Shown here piece by piece: positions 1 through 7,697 of a stretch of 60,971 nucleotides of DNA. The DNA is taken from positions 1 to 60,971 of the forward strand of contig NZ_AUEZ01000055.1 in the NCBI RefSeq assembly GCF_000426245.1, written 5' to 3'. The number at the start of each line of letters is the position of its first letter. Positions within the stretch are counted from its first letter, which is position 1. The notes beneath the pieces were generated by a model, which saw nothing but the letters and a program-made list of their open reading frames with translations, was not told the origin of the DNA and did not search any database. The stretch is from Bradyrhizobium sp. Ai1a-2 (GTDB lineage: Bacteria > Pseudomonadota > Alphaproteobacteria > Rhizobiales > Xanthobacteraceae). A program made the translations under genes and the position numbers.

Positions 1-274
1 CGAAGTCCGGATCATCCGCCAGCGCTTCGAACATACCTAGCCAGACCCCCTTGGCGCTCCACCGGCTGAAACGTCGGAAGACGCTGTTCCATTCGCCGAA
101 CGCTTCGGGCAGATCACGCCACGGCGAACCGGTTCGCACGATCCATAACACGCCCTCGACAAACATCCGGTTGTCGCGGCCTGTCGAACCACGCTGGTCC
201 GGCCGACCGATGATCAAGCCGGAGATACGGTCCCATTGCCTGTCGCTCAGAACGAGCCGATCCGTAACGCCCAA
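1..274 (-). CDS. IS5-family transposase, N-terminal part (cut by window edge)
   Basis: The first 91 codons of a transposase run off the left edge. The visible part holds the N-terminal domain typical of IS5-type transposases (DUF4096-like), with the run LSDRQWDRISGLI followed by RGSTGRDNRMFVEGVLWI and then SPWRDLPEAFGEW. The chosen start is a TTG at 272-274 with an AGGAGG ribosome binding site a few bases upstream; no in-frame ATG fits better. Start and ribosome binding site lie within a hairpin. The DDE catalytic residues would lie outside the window, so it is unknown whether the element is intact. Confidence in the family is high, in the start moderate. Confidence 0.8.
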   Translation of the reverse strand, partial: MGVTDRLVLSDRQWDRISGLIIGRPDQRGSTGRDNRMFVEGVLWIVRTGSPWRDLPEAFGEWNSVFRRFSRWSAKGVWLGMFEALADDPDF

Positions 275-299
275 GGCTTCCTCCTAAAAGAAAGCCTTG
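272..299 (-). promoter_or_regulatory. Hairpin over transposase ribosome binding site and start
   Basis: An 8-bp perfect inverted repeat (CAAGGCTT at 272-279, AAGCCTTG at 292-299) encloses the AGGAGG ribosome binding site in its loop. The TTG start codon sits in one arm. Such a structure would reduce translation of the transposase when read through from outside. The structure is seen in sequence; the regulatory effect is inferred. Confidence 0.5.
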
Positions 300-351
300 A
301 ATCACGTTCCATCTGATTTGAGAATCCCAAGAGTCCACACAGCCTAGATCG

Positions 352-440
352 CCATTGCGAGCGAGGCGACGCAATCCATATCGCCACACGGTATGTGCGG
401 AGAGATGGATTGCTTCGTCGCTTCGCGCCTCGCAATGACG
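352..440. repeat. Palindromic intergenic repeat (CATTGCGAGCG type)
   Basis: The two ends are inverted copies: CATTGCGAGCGAGGCGACGC near 353 and its near-complement ending at about 438, with a second pair (CAATCCAT / ATGGATTG) inside. This is a REP-like intergenic palindrome of the type scattered through Bradyrhizobium and Rhodopseudomonas genomes. It lies directly upstream of the dehydrogenase at 458, so the promoter of that gene would lie in or beside it. Confidence 0.7.
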
Positions 441-457
441 GTGGGAGGAAAAACACC

Positions 458-1366
458 ATGGAAATCGGATTCATCGGCCTCGGGAACATGGGTTTTCCGA
501 TGGCGCGCCGGCTGGTCGAGGCCGGGCATCAACTTACCGTGTTCGATACGCGCAAGGAGGCCGTCGAGCGGCTGACCGCGCGCGGCGCGCAGGCCGCGTC
601 TTCGCCGAAGGAGGTCGCCGACCGGGTCGAGACGGTGATGGCGAGCCTGCCTTCACTGCAGGCCTCGCTCGAGGTCGCGACCGGCGCCGGCGGCGTGATC
701 GAGGGCAAGCGCGTCAAACGCTTCGTCGATCTCTCCACCGTCGGCTCGCAAATGGCGGTGCGCATCCATGACCTGCTGGCGAAGCGCAACATCGTGCAGA
801 TCGACAGCCCCGTCAGCGGCGGCGTCGGCGGCGCCGAAAAAGGAACGCTGGCGGTGATGGTCTCCGGTCCGCGCGCGGACTACGAGACGCTGAAGCCCGC
901 GCTCGACGTGATCGGCAAGGTGTTCTTCATCGGCGAGAAGCCGGGCTCGGGCCAGACGATGAAACTCGCCAACAACTTCCTGTCGGCGACCGCGATGGTC
1001 GCGACCTCGGAAGCCGTGGTGATGGGCGTGAAGTCCGGGCTCGATCCGGCCGTGATGATCGATGTCATCAATGCGGGCTCGGGCATGAATACGGCGAGCC
1101 GCGACAAATTCCCACGCTCGGTGCTGCCGCGCACGTTCGATTTCGGCTTCGCCACCGGCCTGATGGTGAAGGACGTGCGGCTGTGCCTGGAAGAGATGAA
1201 GTCGCTCGGCCTGTCGGTGGAAGTCGCCGAAGCCGTCGGCCGCCTGTGGGAGACCGTGATCCGCGAGGCGGGACCGGAATCCGATTTCACCTCCGCGATC
1301 AAGCCGATCGAGAAGGCGGCGGGCGTCGTGGTCGGCGGGGCAAAGGGCAGCCACGCGGCGAAGTGA
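458..1366 (+). CDS. NAD(P)-dependent oxidoreductase, 3-hydroxyisobutyrate dehydrogenase family
   Basis: This 302-residue protein belongs to the beta-hydroxyacid dehydrogenase family, which oxidises small 3-hydroxy acids such as 3-hydroxyisobutyrate or tartronate semialdehyde with NAD(P). An N-terminal Rossmann motif FIGLGNMG lies at residues 5-12, the family substrate signature DSPVSGG at about 116-122, and the catalytic lysine in MKLANN at about 169. The ATG at 458 is preceded by GGGAGG; an upstream in-frame ATG at 395 lies inside a repeat and is rejected. Length is normal for the family. It stands alone here, so the real substrate cannot be told from context. Confidence 0.88.
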   Translation: MEIGFIGLGNMGFPMARRLVEAGHQLTVFDTRKEAVERLTARGAQAASSPKEVADRVETVMASLPSLQASLEVATGAGGVIEGKRVKRFVDLSTVGSQMAVRIHDLLAKRNIVQIDSPVSGGVGGAEKGTLAVMVSGPRADYETLKPALDVIGKVFFIGEKPGSGQTMKLANNFLSATAMVATSEAVVMGVKSGLDPAVMIDVINAGSGMNTASRDKFPRSVLPRTFDFGFATGLMVKDVRLCLEEMKSLGLSVEVAEAVGRLWETVIREAGPESDFTSAIKPIEKAAGVVVGGAKGSHAAK

Positions 1367-1476
1367 GCGCAGGGTTAGTGATGCGGGAGCTGCAACCGCT
1401 TGCTCGCGCTACGACGCCCCCCTGTGGTTATGGGTCCGCGCCGTCGCGGGACGACCGCGAACAAGATGATGCTTGA

Positions 1477-1506
1477 ATCAAAAAGAAAGACCGCCTTGCG
1501 GCGGTC
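1477..1506 (-). terminator. Rho-independent terminator of the 75-aa gene
   Basis: Read on the minus strand, GACCGCC and GGCGGTC form a perfect 7-bp stem (1489-1495 with 1500-1506) around a 4-base loop, followed by a T-rich run (TTTCTTTTTG). It lies about 60 bp downstream of the small membrane protein gene that ends at 1567. Confidence 0.75.
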
Positions 1507-1566
1507 CTTCTGCATTTCCACGAACGTGTTCTGTGTCGGCAGCTTTCGCTGCGCCGATCGCGGGCG

Positions 1567-1794
1567 CTATTTCGGCTGGCGACGGCGCCTGACGTACCAA
1601 TAGACGCCCGCAGCGACGAGGAAGGGAAGTCCTGCGCCGGCGGCGGGGCCGGGAGCGCCACGATACGTTCCCTGACCCTCATAGTGGTAGACCTGGTCGG
1701 GAGGGAAGAACAACCAGGCCGAGAAGTACACTCCGGCGGGGATCGCCGCAGCCATCGTGAGGAAAATCGCGAGAACCCAGCCCGGTAACGACAT
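1567..1794 (-). CDS. Small membrane protein with C-terminal sorting-signal-like tail (candidate exosortase substrate)
   Basis: This is a 75-residue protein. The ATG at 1794 has a GCGGAGTG-type ribosome binding site; a longer in-frame start at 1836 is less likely. Residues about 6-29 form one hydrophobic segment. A short polar stretch follows (about 31-46), then the motif GAPGPAAGAGLP, a short hydrophobic helix, and a terminal RRRR cluster. Motif plus helix plus basic tail is the three-part layout of PEP-CTERM-type sorting signals. The motif itself is the PGP...GAGLP variant, which I recall from other rhizobial small proteins but cannot verify here. The gene is divergent from an exosortase-like gene 373 bp away. 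Alternative: an ordinary two-helix membrane protein. The gene call is good; the substrate role is inferred. Confidence 0.7.
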   Translation of the reverse strand: MSLPGWVLAIFLTMAAAIPAGVYFSAWLFFPPDQVYHYEGQGTYRGAPGPAAGAGLPFLVAAGVYWYVRRRRQPK

Positions 1795-2167
1795 TGTTGC
1801 ACTCCGCTCAGCCACATTTGATAATATTAATCTCACTCCGATTTAAATAACTGTCAACGGGGATTTAATATTTAAATTTCTGATCTGCGAAAATGACATG
1901 GATGAGGACGGGATAAGCTGGAAATACCGCAGGTTATCCGAGGCTTATCCACACATCGAGCGTCGGCCGGCGGTATTCCATGACTGTGAGATGGTGTGAT
2001 CACAGTTCTGTTAAGTCAAAGTTGCTCGCAAGCACGCGCCGTTTCCGGCTCAAACGGCCCCGCAAACTTCTGCGCTTTGCCGAGAAATTCGTCCGACCAT
2101 TGAAAACTTCGGCTGTCGCACCGATTTTCCGGTGGTTAAAATGAATTGTACAAGTTATTAAATCGCA
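1795..2167. promoter_or_regulatory. AT-rich divergent regulatory region with nested palindromes
   Basis: This 373-bp gap separates the candidate substrate gene from the exosortase-like gene and must hold both promoters. Its AT-rich left part (about 1825-1880) contrasts with the neighbourhood. Three symmetric features are visible: GGATAAGC/GCTTATCC (1911-1918 and 1943-1950), the perfect palindrome TGTGATCACA (1995-2004) nested in ACTGTG/CACAGT (1983-1988 and 2001-2006), and an imperfect pair GGAAATACCGC/GGCGGTATTCC. TGTGA-N-TCACA symmetry resembles CRP-family operators. A perfect DnaA-box-like nonamer TTATCCACA lies at 1945-1953. No gene is seen. Regulator identity is inferred only. Confidence 0.5.
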
Positions 2168-3022
2168 ATGGCCATTTTAAATGAATTAATCGCCGTTCGT
2201 CCCGCATCGCAAATAGCGAGGGACCTCCCGCGCGGCGAATTCTTTGCGGGGCTCTTCGCACTCGGCTGTATCAGCGGCCTCACATCACGCATCATCCAAT
2301 CGATCGACCGGCTTGGATGGGCAGATGCCTTCTTCAGTACGTTTGAGATCAGCATCATCGTCTGGGTCTCGTGTGTCGCCGGGATCGCTCTCATCCTTCA
2401 GGATCGAACGACCGGGATTCGCCGGTCGGAACTCGCGATCGGCGCAGCGTTTCTCGTATTGGTCATTCTGCCCATCGGTCCCCTGAGCTGGTTTGGGATA
2501 ACCGCGCTCGGCCTCTACCTGGTCCTCTCCACCGACGTCCCCTCAACCCGGCGCGGCGCCCTGATCATGGTGGCGACCTGCGTGCCCATGCTCTGGAGCC
2601 GGCTGCTGTTTCAGTTCTTCGCCGACCTGATATTGCAGATCGACGCCTCACTCGTGAGCTGGCTGTTGCACACGCATCGGAGGGGCGACATCGTCGATTT
2701 CGCCGACGGGTCCGGAATTCTCGTGATCCTGCCCGCCTGCTCTTCGATCGCCAACGTATCGCTTGCACTTCTCTGCTGGGTCACCGTCAGCCAATCCGTC
2801 GGCCACAAGAGGTCAGTTTACGATCCATTGTGGTGCCTGATGGCCTGCGTGTCGGTAATCGCGGTGAACGTGACGCGCATGAGTTTCATGGGATGGAGCC
2901 AGTGGCATTACGAGGCGTTCCATTCCCCATTGGGCGCCGCGGTCGCCAACATGACCATACTTGGCCTGATCGTCGGCTTCTGCGTGATAGGGGTGAGGCG
3001 TGAACTCTTCCAGCGCATTTAG
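2168..3022 (+). CDS. Exosortase/archaeosortase-like integral membrane protein
   Basis: This 284-residue protein has about seven to eight hydrophobic segments spread over its length. The C-terminal half carries the three residues that define the exosortase/archaeosortase superfamily, in order and in the usual context: Cys191 in LPACSS, Arg237 in NVTRM, and His252 in AFHSPLG. These are a proposed cysteine-protease-like catalytic set that cleaves and re-anchors proteins bearing PEP-CTERM-type tails at the inner membrane. It overlaps the next gene by 23 bp, which suggests translational coupling. A candidate substrate lies divergently upstream. No polysaccharide-export genes accompany it, unlike the EpsH type. 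The subtype is unassigned. Alternative: a polytopic membrane protein with chance matches, which I consider unlikely. Confidence 0.72.
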   Translation: MAILNELIAVRPASQIARDLPRGEFFAGLFALGCISGLTSRIIQSIDRLGWADAFFSTFEISIIVWVSCVAGIALILQDRTTGIRRSELAIGAAFLVLVILPIGPLSWFGITALGLYLVLSTDVPSTRRGALIMVATCVPMLWSRLLFQFFADLILQIDASLVSWLLHTHRRGDIVDFADGSGILVILPACSSIANVSLALLCWVTVSQSVGHKRSVYDPLWCLMACVSVIAVNVTRMSFMGWSQWHYEAFHSPLGAAVANMTILGLIVGFCVIGVRRELFQRI

Positions 3023-3482
3023 GGCGTTGATCGCCATCGTGCTCCTGCTGGCTATCGGATGGAAGGTCGCAATCCCAGCCGATGACAAGAGCCATGTAAA
3101 AGATGACTTGGTCGGATTTCTCGAGGCCAGGCACTTCAAGGTGGTCGTAACCGACCAGTTTGTGAATGACGCGCCGATCGTCCGGGCCACCACCGAGTCA
3201 TGCCAACTGCACGTCGCCAGGCTGACCCCTGACGGATCGAACGCGAATCTCATTCGGCATCTTAGTGCCGGCGCGAAGCGCTCGTTCGTGGTGTTTCGCG
3301 GCCAGGTGTATCCGCGACAACCCGTGTTCTGGACCGTGCTGGATTATCTTTGGTCCAGATTCCTTCGCGAGCTTGGCCTGGTCAGGTACATTTCGCCTGT
3401 CATCAGCGTAGCCGAGAGTACATCCTGCGACGCAGAGCGGCTCCCGTGGGGTGAACTCCAGGGTCCAGCCAGAACCAGCTAG
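3000..3482 (+). CDS. Membrane-anchored protein coupled to the exosortase-like gene
   Basis: This is a 160-residue protein starting at a GTG (3000) inside the end of the exosortase-like gene. It has one N-terminal hydrophobic anchor (about residues 8-24) and then a soluble, probably periplasmic, domain with two cysteines (in ESCQLH and TSCDAE). I do not recognise a named family. Its overlap with the upstream gene and its single-anchor design resemble the accessory proteins (EpsI-like and others) that accompany exosortases, but no EpsI motif is claimed. It probably works with the upstream enzyme. It ends 4 bp before the convergent lysA stop. Confidence 0.7.
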   Translation: MNSSSAFRALIAIVLLLAIGWKVAIPADDKSHVKDDLVGFLEARHFKVVVTDQFVNDAPIVRATTESCQLHVARLTPDGSNANLIRHLSAGAKRSFVVFRGQVYPRQPVFWTVLDYLWSRFLRELGLVRYISPVISVAESTSCDAERLPWGELQGPARTS

Positions 3483-3486
3483 CCAA

Positions 3487-4752
3487 TCACAGCCACGGCG
3501 CGGACTTGTCCATCGCGATCAGCGCCTCGACGTCGATGCGCGGCCGCACGACTGCATACTGATCGTCCTTGACCAGCACTTCCGGCACCAGGGGCCTGGT
3601 GTTGTAGCTGCCGGACTGCACGGCGCCGTAGGCGCCGGCGGTCATGATCGCCAGGAGATCGCCGGGCTTGGGCTCGGGCAGCGAACGGTCGAGCGCGAGA
3701 TAGTCGCCGCTTTCGCAGACCGGGCCGACCACGTCGGCGATGATCGTGGGCGCGCCCTTCTTGGCCTGCCGCACCGGCAGGATGTCGTGATGCGCTTCGT
3801 AAAGCGTCGGCCGGATCAGGTCGTTCATCGCGGCGTCGATGATGACGAAGTTCTTCGCCTCGCCATGCTTCACATAGATCACGCGGGTGACGAGGATGCC
3901 GGCATTGCCGACGATCATCCGGCCCGGCTCGAACATCAAGGTGCAGCCGAGGTTATGCGTCACGCGCTTGACCATCGCGGCATAGGCGTCCGGCGCCGGC
4001 GGCGCCTCGCGGTCCATGTAATAGGGGATGCCGAGGCCGCCGCCGAAATCGATGTGCGAGATGTTGTGGCCGTCGGCGCGCAGCGTTTGGACGAATTCGG
4101 CCAGGATCCGGAACGCGGTCTCCATCTTGGAGAGATCGGTGATCTGGCTACCGATATGCATGTCGGCCCCTCGCACCTCGATGCCCGGCAGCTTCGCCGC
4201 ACGGGCATAGACCTCGCGCGCCCGCGTGATCGGGATGCCGAACTTGTTCTCGGACTTGCCGGTCGAGATCTTGGCATGCGTGCCGGCATCGACGTCGGGA
4301 TTGACGCGCACCGAGATGCGCGCGGTTTTGCCCATCTCGGCCGCGAGCCGCGACAGCAATTCAAGTTCGGGCTCGGATTCGATGTTGATGCAGAGGATGT
4401 CGGCGGCAAGCGCGGCGCGCAGCTCGGCCTCGGTCTTGCCGACGCCGGAGAACACGATTTTCGACGGCGGAATGCTGGCAGCGAGCGCCCGCTTCAATTC
4501 GCCGCCCGAGACCACGTCGGCGCCGGCGCCGAGCTTTGCCAGGGTGCGCAGCACCGACTGGTTGGAATTGGCCTTCATGGCGTAGCAGACGAGCACCTTC
4601 TCGCCGGCGAAGGCTTCGGTGAAGACGCGGTAATGGCGCTCCAGCGTCGCGGTCGAATAGCAATAGAACGGCGTGCCCACGATTTCCGCGAGCCTGGACA
4701 GGTCAACGGCTTCGGCGTGCAGCACGCCGTCGCGATAGTCGAAATGATTCAT
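3487..4752 (-). CDS. lysA: Diaminopimelate decarboxylase
   Basis: This enzyme removes CO2 from meso-diaminopimelate to give lysine, the last step of lysine synthesis, with pyridoxal phosphate. The 421-residue protein shows the alanine-racemase-like barrel with the cofactor lysine in YAMKANSN (Lys60), the HIGSQ motif, the FEPGR phosphate-binding motif and the catalytic cysteine in GPVCESGD. The start at 4752 (MNHFDYRDG) is the family start; an upstream in-frame extension to 4962 is only the shadow of the lipoprotein gene. It follows that lipoprotein by 7 bp and argH beyond it, an order conserved in many alphaproteobacteria. Confidence 0.96.
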   Translation of the reverse strand: MNHFDYRDGVLHAEAVDLSRLAEIVGTPFYCYSTATLERHYRVFTEAFAGEKVLVCYAMKANSNQSVLRTLAKLGAGADVVSGGELKRALAASIPPSKIVFSGVGKTEAELRAALAADILCINIESEPELELLSRLAAEMGKTARISVRVNPDVDAGTHAKISTGKSENKFGIPITRAREVYARAAKLPGIEVRGADMHIGSQITDLSKMETAFRILAEFVQTLRADGHNISHIDFGGGLGIPYYMDREAPPAPDAYAAMVKRVTHNLGCTLMFEPGRMIVGNAGILVTRVIYVKHGEAKNFVIIDAAMNDLIRPTLYEAHHDILPVRQAKKGAPTIIADVVGPVCESGDYLALDRSLPEPKPGDLLAIMTAGAYGAVQSGSYNTRPLVPEVLVKDDQYAVVRPRIDVEALIAMDKSAPWL

Positions 4753-4759
4753 GGCGCGC

Positions 4760-5032
4760 TCAGTCGAGAAGCGGGTCGAGGACGAAGGATCGCTGGCGAC
4801 CCTTGGCCGCGGCCGGCGGCGCATCTGTTCCGTAGTTCGGATTGAACAGGCTGGGCTGGGCTGCCCGCTGGGTCTCGGTATCGCCTTGCGGCGCGACCGG
4901 CGTCTGCGCCGAACTCGCGGTCGGCGGCAGGTCGAGCGGTCCCCTGCGTCCGCAGCCGCCAAGCGTCAGCGCGGCAACGCCGACAAGGATAAGAGCCCAT
5001 CCCGACCGGGTCAGGCGGTGGTTACTGGTCAC
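4760..5032 (-). CDS. LptM-like small lipoprotein upstream of lysA
   Basis: This is a 90-residue lipoprotein. The GTG at 5032 gives a signal peptide with the lipobox LGGC (Cys27), followed by GRRGPLDLPP. The sequence C-G-R-R-G-P-L immediately after the lipidated cysteine is the signature of the LptM/YifL family, which in E. coli assists assembly of the LptD lipopolysaccharide translocon in the outer membrane. The rest is low-complexity, rich in Pro, Ala and Gln. It sits between argH and lysA, the usual place for this family. An upstream in-frame ATG at 5101 would displace the signal peptide and is rejected. Confidence 0.8.
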   Translation of the reverse strand: MTSNHRLTRSGWALILVGVAALTLGGCGRRGPLDLPPTASSAQTPVAPQGDTETQRAAQPSLFNPNYGTDAPPAAAKGRQRSFVLDPLLD

Positions 5033-5124
5033 GACGAAATCCCCAATGCGGGCCGCACCATACAAACATTGATTTGCTCTGGCGAGCCCCCGGACAACCA
5101 TGAGATTACAGCGAAATTTGTCGT

Positions 5125-6522
5125 TCAGCCCAATTTTCGCTGTTTTTCCAGCCGCTTTACCCAGGCCTTTGCCTGGGAAAGCACGTTCCTCGGCGCGGTG
5201 CCGCCAAAGCTGGTGCGGCTTTTCACCGATGATTCGACCGACAGCACTTTCAGCGCATCGGCGGTGATCTTCGGCTCGACCTCCTGCATCGCTTGCAGCG
5301 GCAATTCGTGCAAGCCGACGCCTTGCTGGGAGGCCAACGCCACGATGCGGCCGGTGACATGGTGGGCCTCGCGGAACGGCATTTTCAGGCTCCGCACCAG
5401 CCAGTCGGCCAGATCCGTGGCGGTAGCATAGCCCTCGCCGGCCGCAGCTTTCATCCGCGCCTCATCCGGCACGAGATCGGCGACCATGCCGGTCATGGCG
5501 CGAATCGCGAGCGAGAGCGCGGCGAAGGCTTCCATCGCGCCCTGCTTGTCCTCCTGCATGTCCTTTTGATAGGCGAGCGGCAGGCCCTTCATCACGATCA
5601 GGAGCGCGGTGAGCGCGCCGATCACGCGGCCGGTCTTGGCGCGCACCAGTTCCGCAGCATCAGGGTTGCGCTTCTGCGGCATGATCGAGGAGCCGGTGGT
5701 GAACTTGTCGCTGAGCAGGACCAGGCCGACCAGCGGCGAGGTCCAGATCACGATTTCCTCGGCGAATCGCGACAGGTGCACGGCCGTGATCGCGGCGGCC
5801 GACAGGGTTTCCAGGACAAAATCGCGGTCGGAGACCGCGTCGAGCGAATTGGCCATCGGACGGTCGAAGCCGAGCGATTTTGCCGTTGCGGCCCGATTGA
5901 TCGGAAACGAGGTGCCGGCGAGCGCGGCGGCGCCGAGCGGCGATTCGTTCAGCCGCTTGCGGGCGTCAGTGAAGCGGCCGCGGTCGCGCGCCGCCATCTC
6001 GACATAGGCCAGCAGATGATGCCCGAAGGTAACGGGCTGGGCGGTCTGCAGGTGGGTGAAGCCCGGCATCACCGTTCCGGCGTGTTCCAGCGCGCGCGCG
6101 ACCAGCGCCTGCTGGAACGCGGCCAGCCCCGCGTCCAGCTCGTCGATCGTGTCGCGGATATAGAGACGGAAGTCGGTCGCAACCTGGTCGTTGCGGGAGC
6201 GCGCGGTGTGCAGCCGGCCGGCGGCAGGGCCGATCAAGTCCGACAGCCGGCTCTCGACGTTCATATGGATATCTTCGAGCGCGCGCTTGAAATCGAACGA
6301 TCCCTTGTCGATTTCTGACAAAATCGTGTCTAGACCTTTGCCTATATTTTTCGCATCAGACGCAGTGATAATGCCTTGCGCGGCGAGCATCGCAGCGTGG
6401 GCCTTGGACGCGGCAATGTCCTGGGCATAAAGGTGACGATCGACGTCGATGGAGACGTTGATTTCCTCCATGATCGCGTCGGGACGTTCGGAGAACCGCC
6501 CGCCCCACATCTTGTTGCTCAT
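5125..6522 (-). CDS. argH: Argininosuccinate lyase
   Basis: This enzyme splits argininosuccinate into arginine and fumarate, the last step of arginine synthesis. The 465-residue protein begins MSNKMWGGRFSERPDAIM, the usual family start, and carries the fumarase/aspartase superfamily signature GSSIMPQKRNPD plus the TARSRNDQVATD motif. The ATG at 6522 is chosen over an extended frame to 6618. It is the first gene of the argH-lptM-lysA block and is divergent from tlpA, with 108 bp between them for both promoters. Confidence 0.96.
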   Translation of the reverse strand: MSNKMWGGRFSERPDAIMEEINVSIDVDRHLYAQDIAASKAHAAMLAAQGIITASDAKNIGKGLDTILSEIDKGSFDFKRALEDIHMNVESRLSDLIGPAAGRLHTARSRNDQVATDFRLYIRDTIDELDAGLAAFQQALVARALEHAGTVMPGFTHLQTAQPVTFGHHLLAYVEMAARDRGRFTDARKRLNESPLGAAALAGTSFPINRAATAKSLGFDRPMANSLDAVSDRDFVLETLSAAAITAVHLSRFAEEIVIWTSPLVGLVLLSDKFTTGSSIMPQKRNPDAAELVRAKTGRVIGALTALLIVMKGLPLAYQKDMQEDKQGAMEAFAALSLAIRAMTGMVADLVPDEARMKAAAGEGYATATDLADWLVRSLKMPFREAHHVTGRIVALASQQGVGLHELPLQAMQEVEPKITADALKVLSVESSVKSRTSFGGTAPRNVLSQAKAWVKRLEKQRKLG

Positions 6523-6630
6523 GATTGCTCGCTCACGACTTCTTAAGATTTCAGGCCCAGCCCTTGATCGCCGACCGTCACAACCGACCTGCCGCCGGCG
6601 CGGGCCCTGCTTAGCCATATCTGACGCGGA

Positions 6631-7320
6631 ATGACAAACGATATGCCCGAAACTCCCCCGTCCCGTGGCGCCACGCGCCGGATCCCGCTCGTGATCGGCG
6701 CAGTGCTGGTCGGCGCGCTGATCGGCTATGCCGGCGTCTCCGGATTTGGCGGGCTGATGGGGCGCGGCCCGTCCGGCGATCCGACCTGCAGCAGCGCAGT
6801 CGATCTGGCGAAGCGGCTGAGCCCGCTGGCGCAGGGCGAACTCGCCGCGCTGACGATGGCGACGAAGCCCTTGCGGGTCCCGGATCTCGCCTTCGAGGAC
6901 GGCGAGGGCAAGCCAAGGAAGTTGTCCGACTGGCGCGGCAAGACCGTGCTGGTGAACCTCTGGGCCACCTGGTGCGTGCCCTGTCGCAAGGAGATGCCGG
7001 CGCTGGACGAGCTGCAGGCCAAGCTTGGCGGCAAGGATTTCGAGGTGGTGGCGATCAACATCGACACCCGCGACTTCGACAAGCCGAAGAACTTCCTCAA
7101 GGACGCCAATCTGACCCGGCTCAGCTATTTCAGCGACACGAAAGCCAAGGTTTTCCAGGACCTTAAGAGCATAGGCAAGGCGCTTGGGATGCCCACCTCG
7201 ATGCTGGTCGACGGCAAGGGCTGCGAGATCGCGACCATTGCGGGTCCGGCCGAATGGGCGAGCAATGACGCCGTCAAGCTGATCACGGCCGCCCTGCAGC
7301 CGGCGGCGGCCGGGATTTAG
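6631..7320 (+). CDS. tlpA: Thiol:disulfide interchange protein TlpA
   Basis: This membrane-anchored periplasmic thioredoxin reduces the copper site precursors of cytochrome oxidase (CoxB and ScoI) in Bradyrhizobium japonicum. The 229-residue protein has one N-terminal helix (about 19-40), the active site WATWCVPCRKEM (Cys115 and Cys118), the cis-proline in GMPTS, and two further cysteines (Cys53 and one in KGCEIA) matching the extra structural disulfide known from TlpA. Long stretches agree with the remembered B. japonicum protein. Start is ATG 6631 or the next ATG at 6643. It is divergent from argH. Confidence 0.93.
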   Translation: MTNDMPETPPSRGATRRIPLVIGAVLVGALIGYAGVSGFGGLMGRGPSGDPTCSSAVDLAKRLSPLAQGELAALTMATKPLRVPDLAFEDGEGKPRKLSDWRGKTVLVNLWATWCVPCRKEMPALDELQAKLGGKDFEVVAINIDTRDFDKPKNFLKDANLTRLSYFSDTKAKVFQDLKSIGKALGMPTSMLVDGKGCEIATIAGPAEWASNDAVKLITAALQPAAAGI

Positions 7321-7505
7321 GCTACCAGATTGAGATTGCCGCCGACGCCCGGCGCCAGATTGGCCGTGGATGGCGCGCCGAGCAGGGTCTGGACCGCGAA
7401 TTTCTCGGCATCCGCATTGGATTTGATGATCGAGGTCTGGACCTGCGACTGCAGGCCGCCGGCCTGCATGGCCAGAATGCCCGAGACCATGCTCATCATC
7501 TCCAT
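7317..7505 (-). CDS. YjfB-like putative motility protein
   Basis: This 62-residue protein begins MEMMSMVSGILAMQ at an ATG at 7505 after a GGGAG ribosome binding site. Its alternating hydrophobic N-terminus and the QSQVQTSIIKSNAD segment resemble the small YjfB family, annotated as putative motility proteins of unknown function. The stop overlaps the tlpA stop by 4 bp on the opposite strand. No flagellar genes lie nearby. Confidence 0.6.
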   Translation of the reverse strand: MEMMSMVSGILAMQAGGLQSQVQTSIIKSNADAEKFAVQTLLGAPSTANLAPGVGGNLNLVA

Positions 7506-7587
7506 ACGCGGTACTCCCGATTTCGGGCGCACCATAGGCGGCGGGGGGTTAACGAATGTTTCCCGGCGCGCCCGCGACGTGGTGCGT

Positions 7588-7697
7588 AGGATGGGTAGAG
7601 CGTTTTCGAGCGAAGTGGATACCGGTTCGCGTGAAGAAAACGCGTCAAAACAAGAATCTAGAGCTTCGGTTCTGATTCAATCAGAACCGAAGCTCTA
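7588..7697. repeat. Composite palindromic repeat: TAGAGC family fused to a GTAGGATGGG end
   Basis: From 7598 to 7697 this is a full copy of a roughly 100-bp element seen also at 10639, 42919 and 44192. It begins TAGAGCGTTTTCGAGCGAAG and ends in a perfect hairpin made from GCTTCGGTTCTGATT and its complement. The left end (7588-7604) also matches the start of a second family found at 50168 and 60486, so two families seem to have recombined. The right end supplies the stop codon of the hydroxybutyryl-CoA dehydrogenase gene. Confidence 0.85.

Noticed and set aside
1945..1953. DnaA-box-like TTATCCACA
   Set aside because: A single perfect box with no cluster of further boxes and no dnaA, dnaN or repABC genes nearby does not support a replication origin.
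3451..4845. Long plus-strand open frame opposite lysA
   Set aside because: It is the antisense shadow of lysA, low in hydrophobic patterning and rich in His, Arg and Asp, as expected for the complement of high-GC coding DNA.
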